Shown here in pieces: positions 1-5,897 of a stretch of 5,897 nucleotides of DNA. The translations under genes and the position numbers were made by a program. The stretch is from contig JAAYLF010000138.1 in NCBI GenBank assembly GCA_012522035.1, positions 1-5,897 on the forward strand, read 5' to 3'. The notes beneath the pieces were generated by a model. It was not told the DNA's origin. It was given only the letters and a program-made list of their open reading frames with translations, and did no database searches. Position 1 is the stretch's first letter; the number at the start of each line of letters is the position of its first letter. The stretch comes from Clostridiaceae bacterium. GTDB taxonomy: Bacteria; Bacillota; Clostridia; UBA1212; DUPL01.

Positions 1-492
1 CTATTATACAAATCAAAACAAATTATTATATAATTTCCATATAATATTTTTACTCTTGTCCCGACCAATGGCTATCAGATTGTCATCCCTAAAAACAGTT
101 TAATTGTTCCGGTATTACAGTTGATGCTTTTTCATATTCCTTAAACCTGCTTGACTAAAAGGTTTGAACTGGAAATGTTGTTGGAATCAGGGTCGTTTGC
201 ACTCTCCTGCTTGCTCCACAATCCTTCAACATCGAATATATATGTTGTCACTTGCTCTGGATTTATCAACATATATCCTTTTGTCTGCCCCTTATCGCTT
301 AAGGTAACAGCATCAATCTCAACCTGACTTATCTATTAACTACATCCATGCAGTAAGATACTGGCACAATAATGTAGAAAGCAAGACTTATGCAAGCTTC
401 TCTGTATTGAGGCCAAACAATATCGAGATAACACTTGCAGCAAGTCTTCACGCAATACTAATTCTTCTGTTTTACGAAAACGAGTCTGCTGA
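1..492. other. Region without a convincing gene, downstream of the cassette
   Basis: Apart from the doubtful open frame at 141-332, I see no supportable gene, RNA or mobile element here. The first 50 bases are extremely AT-rich. No strong factor-independent terminator is visible after the beta-helix gene. The nearest inverted repeat, at 469-481 (GTTTT, three-base loop, AAAAC), is short and AT-rich and is not followed by a T run. Where transcription of the cassette ends cannot be told from the sequence. Confidence 0.6.
141..332 (-). pseudogene. Possible gene remnant or small gene, unrecognised
   Basis: On the minus strand a frame stays open for 63 codons between a stop pair at 333-338 and TAA at 141-143. 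The predicted peptide has a balanced, soluble-protein composition (for example GYMLINPEQVTTYIFDVEGL) and ends with a polar, Ser/Asn-rich tail. There is no start codon at its beginning. The first ATG is at 270-272 and would give only 41 residues, with an AAAGGA just three bases upstream, which is too close for good initiation. It may be the 3' end of a decayed gene, a short real gene, or chance. I do not recognise the family. Confidence 0.22.
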
Positions 493-1902
493 TTATTTGA
501 CAACAACATTTTGCACAAACTCGTTGGTGTGAATGTTCGCATCCTCATAGGATACAACTTTCACACCATTTATATATAGATCTTCAATAGTTATATCATA
601 TGTCATGTGATCTTCATTTGCACCATAAAGCCCAATTTTAGGTCTTTCAAGACCTTCATCCATGAATACTTGAATATTCTTAAGCCTTATATTGCTGTTT
701 GTGCCAAGAAGATTGTCGTCAGACCAAAGACCACAGTACAAGTGAGCATAGAAAAGCCATGGAATGTTTGGCTTTCCATCCCATACATACTCCATATCAT
801 CACTCTCCTGATAAACCTCTGGCATTGCGTATTTGCTGTACTCCACTCTAATGTCCTCGAAAAGTACCATGTGCACATTTGCTCTGTCTCCATTTTGAAG
901 ATCCATCGCTTTTGTTGAAGCATGTATGCTATCACAGTTTCTAAAGACAATATTTCTGTACTCATCAGCACAGGTTTCAGCCCCAATTTCAAGAGCTCTT
1001 CCCCAGTCGCACCACAAGACACAATTCTCTACCTGGATATTTTCAACATTCCTATGGTCATAACCTTTAATCCCCTTCAAAACAATGACATCATCAAAGT
1101 TGCGGAGGAAGCTATTCCTGACAATTCCATTGGAACTGTTGACAAAGTCAACACCATCCGAATTGTATCTCCACATACCAATTGTTTTGATATTGTCCAC
1201 CAAGATATTGTCACAGTTAAAGAACGTAGCCGTCCATGCGCTGGCATCATTGAATATGACTCCACTAATTTCTACATTCATACATCTGGTAAATACAACA
1301 CTTGTTGGACATCTTAGACACGACTTGGAAGGCCTTTTAAATGAGCTGTTGTCAATTATTCCATGCTCTTTTATAGCTATGTTCTTTTTATCGGCAGCAG
1401 TTATAGAGCAATGTACTACCGCACCGGAATCAACAAAAATCGTTTGATTGTCCTGCATATCTATATGCCCGGCATAATGCACCCCAGGGCCAAAGTATAT
1501 GGTGTTATCATCTTTAAGATACTCTTCAATCGGATTTACAAACAAATGAAGAGCATTGTGGTGTCCATCCAATTCCACTGTATACTGCCCTGCCTTCTTT
1601 ATTCTGAACCTTATTACACCATTTTGTACATCAAACTCTACTTTTTTAGACAAAGGTCTTATGACTACTTCACTGAAGTCCTTGTTTGGAGTGATGGCAA
1701 ACTCCACCTCTTCATCGGCTGCCAAATATGCAAAGGACGCCATTTCGGTTTGATCCAAAGGTCTTTGATATCCTGGCCATACCCTGTTGAATGGAATTCT
1801 TGATACCCTGCACTTGTATGCATCCAAATTGATTCCATTTACAGTAATTACAAAATCATGGGACTTGTAACTTTCATCAGGTACAGGACTTATCTTAATC
1901 AT
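493..1902 (-). CDS. Right-handed beta-helix protein, GH28/GH49-like (clan GH-N related), cytoplasmic
   Basis: A 469-residue protein. Residues 1 to about 125 look like a beta-sandwich domain (VNGINLDAYKCRVSRIPFNR, then FNPxxP-poor strands such as GQYTVELDG). From about 130 to the end, short repeating strands (DNQTIFVDSG, KNIAIKEHG, MNVEISGV, DNILVDNI, ENIQVENC, SNIRLKNIQV) indicate a right-handed beta-helix. Candidate catalytic acids are in YNSDGVD (Asp249, Asp252) and NFDDVIVLKG (Asp270, Asp271), which match the NTDG and DD motifs of GH28 polygalacturonases and GH49 dextranases. The GHG and RxK motifs of polygalacturonase are not seen; instead there is WGRALEIG (300-307). A sandwich followed by a helix is the GH49 layout. 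No signal peptide is present, so the protein should stay in the cytoplasm. A strong GGGGGAG lies 6 bases before the ATG, and the gene starts 26 bases after the activase. It is probably a hydrolase of an oligosaccharide or an isomerase-like relative; the substrate is unknown. Confidence 0.82.
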   Translation of the reverse strand: MIKISPVPDESYKSHDFVITVNGINLDAYKCRVSRIPFNRVWPGYQRPLDQTEMASFAYLAADEEVEFAITPNKDFSEVVIRPLSKKVEFDVQNGVIRFRIKKAGQYTVELDGHHNALHLFVNPIEEYLKDDNTIYFGPGVHYAGHIDMQDNQTIFVDSGAVVHCSITAADKKNIAIKEHGIIDNSSFKRPSKSCLRCPTSVVFTRCMNVEISGVIFNDASAWTATFFNCDNILVDNIKTIGMWRYNSDGVDFVNSSNGIVRNSFLRNFDDVIVLKGIKGYDHRNVENIQVENCVLWCDWGRALEIGAETCADEYRNIVFRNCDSIHASTKAMDLQNGDRANVHMVLFEDIRVEYSKYAMPEVYQESDDMEYVWDGKPNIPWLFYAHLYCGLWSDDNLLGTNSNIRLKNIQVFMDEGLERPKIGLYGANEDHMTYDITIEDLYINGVKVVSYEDANIHTNEFVQNVVVK

Positions 1903-1928
1903 TTGAAACTCCCCCTTTTATCAGTTTG

Positions 1929-2837
1929 CTATTCCACCCAAAAAACAAAATCCCCCTCACCAATCAAGCAATTAATTCTTTGGCACAAATCATCCATATA
2001 CTCCTTGGCTTGTGTTTCGTCAGAATATGATACATAATCTTTCTGCAGCAAACCATATTTCGATTTACCCAGTATGTTGTATCTCAGAAACTCAACTCTC
2101 TTTATTCCTAGGTTGTGTGCAAATTTAGCAGTTTCAACAAGATTCTCATACGAATCATTCACTCTCGGTATTAAAGGAGTTCTTACAATGATATCGCCAT
2201 GGACTTTTGCCAGCCTTTTCAGATTATTCAATACCCTTTCATTACTACAACCAGTATGGAAACAGTGCTTTTCATCATCCATATGCTTAATATCCACATA
2301 AATAGTATCCACATACGGATAAACCAGCTCAATCGCTTCCCAAGACACATTCAATGCAGTCTCTATTGTTATCGAAACTGCATTCTCTTTACAAAGCTTG
2401 CACAATTCAAGTACATACTCTGGATGAAGCAGGCACTCCCCACCTGAGAATGTAACTCCTCCTGACGATGTATCGTAATAGTGTTTGTCCTTCAGAATCT
2501 CCTTTAGGACTGTGTCAGTACTCATATTTACTCCGCATAGTTCCAGAGCATTCACAGGACAATTGGAGGCACATTCCCCACAGGCTGTACAACCCTCACG
2601 ATTAAAAACATGCTTGTCATCATAAATAACATGATTTGTACATGTCTCAACACATACACCACACCTTATGCATTTGCTATCTGCATACAATATCTCAGAC
2701 TGAAAAGAAATACATTCCGGGTTGTGACACCATTTGCATTTCATATTGCAGCCTTTGAAATATACTACCGTGCGAATGCCTCTGCCGTCATGTAGAGATC
2801 CTCTTACAATATTTGCAATCAATGTATCTACATGCAT
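1929..2837 (-). CDS. Glycyl radical enzyme activating protein (radical SAM)
   Basis: A 302-residue radical SAM enzyme that would cleave S-adenosylmethionine and abstract a hydrogen from Gly734 of the enzyme encoded just upstream. The radical SAM cluster motif is FKGCNMKCKWC, with Cys30, Cys34 and Cys37 in the CxxxCxxC pattern. A ferredoxin-like insert follows with two CxxCxxCxxxC motifs (Cys56-59-62-66 and Cys83-86-89-93), which should hold two more [4Fe-4S] clusters. This insert is typical of activases for the non-PFL glycyl radical enzymes and absent from PflA itself. The SAM-binding SGGE is at 131-134, and RTPLIPRVND, the usual segment of this family, lies at about residues 219-228. The start overlaps the end of the enzyme gene by 10 bases and has a purine-rich AGGAAGGA about 10 bases upstream, so translation is probably coupled. 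Length is normal for the family. Specificity for the neighbouring enzyme is inferred from position. Confidence 0.95.
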   Translation of the reverse strand: MHVDTLIANIVRGSLHDGRGIRTVVYFKGCNMKCKWCHNPECISFQSEILYADSKCIRCGVCVETCTNHVIYDDKHVFNREGCTACGECASNCPVNALELCGVNMSTDTVLKEILKDKHYYDTSSGGVTFSGGECLLHPEYVLELCKLCKENAVSITIETALNVSWEAIELVYPYVDTIYVDIKHMDDEKHCFHTGCSNERVLNNLKRLAKVHGDIIVRTPLIPRVNDSYENLVETAKFAHNLGIKRVEFLRYNILGKSKYGLLQKDYVSYSDETQAKEYMDDLCQRINCLIGEGDFVFWVE

Positions 2838-5107
2838 TGGTGCTTTGTCCTTCCTATAATATGATCCTGCAAGTTTTTGTCCAGCAAATTAAACTTCTGG
2901 CTGAAGCCGGATACTCGTACTGCAAGATTTGAATACTTGTCAGGATACTTTTGCGCATCTATCAAGGTATCTGCATCTATGGTGTTGAACTGAACATTTG
3001 CAATGCCTTTACCGGCACACGCAACAAGTATATCTACAAAGCAATCTATGTTGTTCTCCGTATACAGTTTTGGGTCGACTTCAACAATGGCAGAAACCGT
3101 GCCAGGACACATTTTTCCAGGCAATTTTGACAATGTGTTCATAAGTGCGGTAAAGCCGTTTTTGTCACGTCCCTGCATTGGTGACATGCTGTATGCAATT
3201 ATTTCTCCCTTTCTTCGTCCGTCAGGAGTTGCTGAAGTTACTCTGCCATGGTCGACCATCCAAAGAAAAGTAAAGGGCTGTGCATGAAATTTTAGACCAT
3301 ATTTCTCTTCCATCTCGTCTAGAACTTTACACGAATATTCAATAATTCGTGATGCAATCTCATCCACTTCATCAATATCATTACCATACTTTGGTACCTT
3401 GTGAATACACTCCATCCTGAAGATTTCATTTGGAAAGTCCTTTTCGAGCTGTTCTTTCATGTACTGTAATGAATATCTTTCATCTTCAAAAACTAGTTTC
3501 TTTACAACCATCAAAGAATCCGCCAGGTTTGGTACGCCTCCCAGCATGATTTGATAATAATCGTACTTTGCACCATGGTTGTTGAAATCCCTGTTGGATT
3601 CAACACACCCTTCGGTAAGAAGTGACTTTACAGGTTTTACTGCGTTTTTTCTTGCAGCACATGTCCATTCATACACCTTTTTGCAGGAATTGTCCAATAT
3701 GTGTTTGATTTGCTTCAAAACTGCATTTTCAAAATCCTCATAAGTTTTAAATGTATCAATATCTCCAGTTGTCAGTCCAGGTTTGAATTCAGGATTAAAC
3801 AAACTCCTGCCGTTTCCAAAAGCATATTCAACAGCTTTAAGAAGATTTGTTTGACCTGAAACTGCATGAGGATTGGACTTTCCGGGAATTACAGTTTCCA
3901 CACAACCAATCTGTGTATAGTTTCTTGCATCTTCAAGTGAGATTCCCTTTGAAACAAGGGCAGGAATCATTACCTCATCATTGAAAAAGAAAGGTATTCC
4001 AGATTTGACTCTTCCGACCACCTCGAGAGCCCGTCTTAAAAACATTTTGTCAGTTTGTGATGAGAACCTTACAGACAGACAGCGAACAAATCCAAGCTGC
4101 TCCGTTGCATCCAGCATCATGTATGACAAATCATTTACGACAGAACTGCCATCAGCCAGACATCCACCAACGCAAGATTGCTGCACATCGTAATCTCTGT
4201 ATAATTTTATCCATAAGCAGCAGATAAGTTCAAAAACCTGTTCTTTTGTAATAGTTCCATTTTCTATATCGTGTATGTAATATGGGTAAAGAATCTGATC
4301 CAGTCTCCCTAACGAATTTGCATTTATTCCGTCTTCCCAGGTATTGATTATATGGGCAAACCATAAACTCTGTACTGCTTCATGGAAAGAACGTGCAGGT
4401 TTTGTAGGTACCTGTCTGCATACCTTTTCTATTTTTTCAAGTTCCAATCGTCTTATTTCATCAATAGAAGGGTCCAGCTGCAGTTTTCTTGCCAAATCTG
4501 CATATATTTCACCAATCCTGCATGCTGATTTACAGATTATCTTCATGCTTTCATACAAATCAGAAGAGCCGTTCTTACGCTCATATTCCAAAACCTTTTC
4601 CAAAAGGCCCTCAAATCCATACTTTAATACATCCTCATATCCTATTACCGAATGATTGTCGGATATGCAGCGACCTATTGAAGCCCACTCCGTATCCAGC
4701 TGTTTGTCAACTTCATTAAACTCAGGGTTTGGTGCATAATCAAACAGTTCTGATACTTTGTCTCTTGTAGCAAAGTATCTATCAACCCTTTCTTTTGAGA
4801 ATCCGATTTCTTGAAGTAATTTTCGATATTCCTCGGTATCCGGGCAAATCCACCAGTCAGGATAAGGGTTGTCGGGATAATTGTAACCAACAATCAGCTC
4901 TCCGTCCTGTATTATGGGTGGAAAATTCTCTATTATATTTGCAATACCGGACGCAACAATGCAGGCATTTTTTCCCCTGTACATGCTGGCTGCATTTTGT
5001 ATTCCTTCAACACGCAGCAAATGATGACCCAGAAGCTTTGTGTTCAAGCTTTTTCTTTCCACAGCATCATCTCTCAATACAATACATCTATGCGAGACTT
5101 TAAACAT
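2828..5107 (-). CDS. Glycyl radical enzyme, PFL2/glycerol dehydratase type, substrate unassigned
   Basis: A 759-residue cytoplasmic enzyme, shorter than many family members (about 780-850). The glycyl radical loop near the end is RVSGFSQKF, with the radical glycine at 734, preceded by the typical VQFN and DAQKYPDKY segments. The thiyl cysteine is Cys402 in IGCVET, with Glu404 two residues on. Glycerol, propanediol, choline and hydroxyproline enzymes and hydroxyphenylacetate decarboxylase share GCVE, whereas true pyruvate formate-lyase has a Cys-Cys pair, so this should not be annotated as pyruvate formate-lyase. Other family blocks are PTKPARSFHEA (234-244), GRLDQILYPYY (267-277), FFNDE (374-378), an NLADSL segment (527-532) and TPDGRRKGE (627-635). 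There is no N-terminal extension that could act as a microcompartment targeting peptide. The stop overlaps the activase start by 10 bases. The substrate is unknown; the downstream beta-helix protein hints at a sugar or sugar acid. Family certain, reaction unassigned. Confidence 0.95.
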   Translation of the reverse strand: MFKVSHRCIVLRDDAVERKSLNTKLLGHHLLRVEGIQNAASMYRGKNACIVASGIANIIENFPPIIQDGELIVGYNYPDNPYPDWWICPDTEEYRKLLQEIGFSKERVDRYFATRDKVSELFDYAPNPEFNEVDKQLDTEWASIGRCISDNHSVIGYEDVLKYGFEGLLEKVLEYERKNGSSDLYESMKIICKSACRIGEIYADLARKLQLDPSIDEIRRLELEKIEKVCRQVPTKPARSFHEAVQSLWFAHIINTWEDGINANSLGRLDQILYPYYIHDIENGTITKEQVFELICCLWIKLYRDYDVQQSCVGGCLADGSSVVNDLSYMMLDATEQLGFVRCLSVRFSSQTDKMFLRRALEVVGRVKSGIPFFFNDEVMIPALVSKGISLEDARNYTQIGCVETVIPGKSNPHAVSGQTNLLKAVEYAFGNGRSLFNPEFKPGLTTGDIDTFKTYEDFENAVLKQIKHILDNSCKKVYEWTCAARKNAVKPVKSLLTEGCVESNRDFNNHGAKYDYYQIMLGGVPNLADSLMVVKKLVFEDERYSLQYMKEQLEKDFPNEIFRMECIHKVPKYGNDIDEVDEIASRIIEYSCKVLDEMEEKYGLKFHAQPFTFLWMVDHGRVTSATPDGRRKGEIIAYSMSPMQGRDKNGFTALMNTLSKLPGKMCPGTVSAIVEVDPKLYTENNIDCFVDILVACAGKGIANVQFNTIDADTLIDAQKYPDKYSNLAVRVSGFSQKFNLLDKNLQDHIIGRTKHQCM

Positions 5108-5115
5108 CTTAATAT

Positions 5116-5122
5116 CTCCTTT
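5116..5122 (-). promoter_or_regulatory. Ribosome binding site of the glycyl radical enzyme gene
   Basis: An AAAGGAG lies 8 bases upstream of the ATG at 5105-5107. It decides the start: an in-frame ATG ten codons further up would place this site inside the coding region and has no comparable Shine-Dalgarno sequence of its own. Confidence 0.8.
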
Positions 5123-5145
5123 AACAAAACAATTCAACTACTTGT

Positions 5146-5174
5146 ATTGTATATCATACTATTTTAAAATTCCA
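5146..5174 (-). promoter_or_regulatory. Possible weak sigma-A-like promoter for the glycyl radical cassette
   Basis: The 67-base spacer between the phosphoesterase stop and the glycyl radical enzyme start is very AT-rich. Read on the minus strand it holds TACAAT (5146-5151, five of six matches to the -10 consensus), 17 bases after TGGAAT (5169-5174, only three of six matches to the -35 consensus). A second -10-like hexamer, TATGAT at 5153-5158, has no acceptable -35 at the right distance. No GC-rich hairpin with a T run separates the two genes, so read-through from the phosphoesterase gene is also possible. Hexamers of this quality are frequent in AT-rich DNA. Confidence 0.25.
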
Positions 5175-5702
5175 CTACTCTTCCTGGACTTTTACTCTTT
5201 TAACAATTCCATTCTTATTGAAGTATATCATTTCAGGGTAAAATTCACCCTCGGAAATCTTAATCAATCCATATGTATAGTATTTGTTTAGTCTTTTGTC
5301 AGTTGGTGAACCGGGGTTAAAGTATAGAATGCCGTCCAAAAACTCACAGTGTGGAATATGGCTGTGTCCATATACAACACAGTCCACATTATCTTTTGAA
5401 AACGCCCTTCTCACATTCTCAAAGGTTGCCCTTGGTCCGTTGCCATGGACAACGCCAATTCTCTTACCAGATAACTCAACAATCGTTTTAAATCCGTGCT
5501 TGTCTGTTATTTGATATCCGTCGGTATTTCCTGCAACCACAGTAACTGGATCAAAAATTTCAAGCTCATTAATCAGAGCGATATCATTTACATCTCCAGC
5601 ATGGATTATATGGTCGCACTTTTCTATTTCGTTGTACAAGATTTGAGGTAAAGATTTTGCCTTTCCTGGAATGTGGGTATCAGATATAACCACAATTGTC
5701 AT
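5175..5702 (-). CDS. YfcE/MJ0936-family metallophosphoesterase (phosphodiesterase)
   Basis: A 175-residue protein of the compact, single-domain calcineurin-like phosphoesterase fold. All family metal-ligand motifs are visible in order: SDTHIPG (Asp8, His10), HAGDVND (Asp37), AGNTDG (Asn59), VVHGN (His86) and GHSHIP (His113, His115). FNPGSPTDKR, the usual conserved region near the end of YfcE-type proteins, follows at about residues 128-137. Relatives are cytoplasmic enzymes that need divalent metal such as Mn2+ and hydrolyse phosphodiester bonds of model substrates; their natural substrates are mostly unknown. There is no signal peptide or membrane segment. The start was chosen from the AAAGGAG 8 bases upstream and because the family begins right at the first beta strand (MTIVVISDTH). 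It overlaps the zinc-ribbon gene by ATGA and lies 67 bases before the glycyl radical enzyme gene. It is probably a housekeeping neighbour, not part of that cassette. The family call is secure; the exact substrate is not. Confidence 0.93.
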   Translation of the reverse strand: MTIVVISDTHIPGKAKSLPQILYNEIEKCDHIIHAGDVNDIALINELEIFDPVTVVAGNTDGYQITDKHGFKTIVELSGKRIGVVHGNGPRATFENVRRAFSKDNVDCVVYGHSHIPHCEFLDGILYFNPGSPTDKRLNKYYTYGLIKISEGEFYPEMIYFNKNGIVKRVKVQEE

Positions 5703-5897
5703 ATATGTTGCTCCTTTTTTAATCCAACCGGCAGCATTTTGCCACATTTATTGCAAAAAGCATATTCTGAAGATACAGGATTTCCGCAATATGGGCAAAA
5801 AGAACTCGCCCCTTTTATTGATGAACTATTCCTTGTTGGCGTACCAAACCTTTCATTCAAAGGATCTGGTTCTTCATGACTATCAACAATGTCAAAA
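5699..5897 (-). CDS. Zinc-ribbon protein, C-terminal part (5' end outside window)
   Basis: This is the last 65 codons of a gene that enters from the right edge; the frame is read from base 5896 and stops with TGA at 5699-5701. The fragment begins with an acidic, proline-containing, probably disordered stretch (SHEEPDPLNE). It ends in a small zinc ribbon with two CxxC knuckles, FCPYCG and FCNKCG, ten residues apart, which should bind one zinc ion through four cysteines. Such ribbons are common at the ends of clostridial proteins of many kinds, so the function of the whole protein cannot be told from this piece. Its stop codon overlaps the start of the metallophosphoesterase gene as ATGA, so the two are probably co-transcribed and translationally coupled. 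The reading frame is secure because of the two knuckles and the overlap; the role is unknown. Confidence 0.75.
   Translation of the reverse strand, partial: FDIVDSHEEPDPLNERFGTPTRNSSSIKGASSFCPYCGNPVSSEYAFCNKCGKMLPVGLKKEQHI
5711..5717 (-). promoter_or_regulatory. Ribosome binding site of the metallophosphoesterase gene
   Basis: An AAAGGAG sits 8 bases upstream of the ATG at 5700-5702. It selects this start over an in-frame ATG 15 codons upstream, whose extra residues correspond to zinc-ribbon coding sequence read in another frame. The site lies inside the end of the zinc-ribbon gene. Confidence 0.8.

Noticed and set aside
469..481. Inverted repeat after the beta-helix gene as a terminator
   Set aside because: The stem is only five base pairs, mostly A-T, and no T run follows on the minus strand.
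308..532. Plus-strand open frame of about 74 codons in the left region
   Set aside because: It has no start codon, no ribosome binding site, and its end runs antisense over the 3' end of the beta-helix gene.
336..557. Minus-strand 73-codon frame overlapping the end of the beta-helix gene
   Set aside because: It begins inside the well-supported beta-helix gene in another frame, has no ribosome binding site, and its product has no recognisable pattern.
3599..3607. Second GCVE-like motif in the glycyl radical enzyme (residues 500-503)
   Set aside because: It lies about 100 residues after the catalytic loop, in the block that normally reads like a Cys-Ile-Glu segment before the conserved Gly-Ala-Lys-Tyr region. 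It is a chance resemblance and not a second active site.
2828..5107. Annotation as pyruvate formate-lyase
   Set aside because: The active site has a single cysteine in GCVET and not the adjacent Cys-Cys pair of true pyruvate formate-lyase, and the neighbouring activase carries the two extra ferredoxin motifs absent from PflA.
2828..5107. Microcompartment-associated glycyl radical enzyme
   Set aside because: The protein starts directly at the catalytic domain without a targeting extension, and no shell protein, aldehyde dehydrogenase or phosphotransacylase gene is in the window.
5161..5170. ATTTTAAAAT palindrome before the glycyl radical enzyme gene as an operator or terminator
   Set aside because: It is a simple A/T palindrome expected by chance in such AT-rich DNA, with no GC stem and no second copy in the window.

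Overview
The window looks like a piece of the chromosome of a low-GC, strictly anaerobic Firmicute, most likely of the class Clostridia. This rests on the AT-rich spacers, the strong AAAGGAG ribosome binding sites, and a glycyl radical enzyme with its activase, a chemistry that oxygen destroys. I cannot name a species from the sequence alone.

All supported genes are on the minus strand, so transcription runs from high to low coordinates. From the right edge there is the 3' end of a zinc-ribbon gene (5699-5897, cut by the window edge). It overlaps by an ATGA the start of a YfcE/MJ0936-type metallophosphoesterase (5175-5702). A 67-base spacer with a weak possible promoter follows. Next comes a tight three-gene cassette: a glycyl radical enzyme of the PFL2/glycerol dehydratase type (2828-5107), its radical SAM activating enzyme with two extra [4Fe-4S] ferredoxin motifs (1929-2837, overlapping the enzyme gene by 10 bases), and a 469-residue right-handed beta-helix protein related to clan GH-N glycosidases (GH28/GH49 style), which has no signal peptide (493-1902, 26 bases downstream). 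The last 492 bases hold no convincing gene. They contain one open stretch (141-332) that may be a gene remnant or a small gene.

The cassette reads as a functional unit. The activase would install a radical on Gly734 of the enzyme. The enzyme would pass it to Cys402 and act on an unidentified substrate, with Glu404 in the position used as a general base by glycyl radical dehydratases, decarboxylases and lyases. The co-encoded beta-helix protein suggests the substrate is a carbohydrate or sugar acid, perhaps released from a plant or microbial polysaccharide, but that is inference. No transporter, regulator, microcompartment shell gene or downstream catabolic enzyme lies in the window. This pairing of an unassigned glycyl radical enzyme with a cytoplasmic GH-N-like protein is the most interesting thing here.
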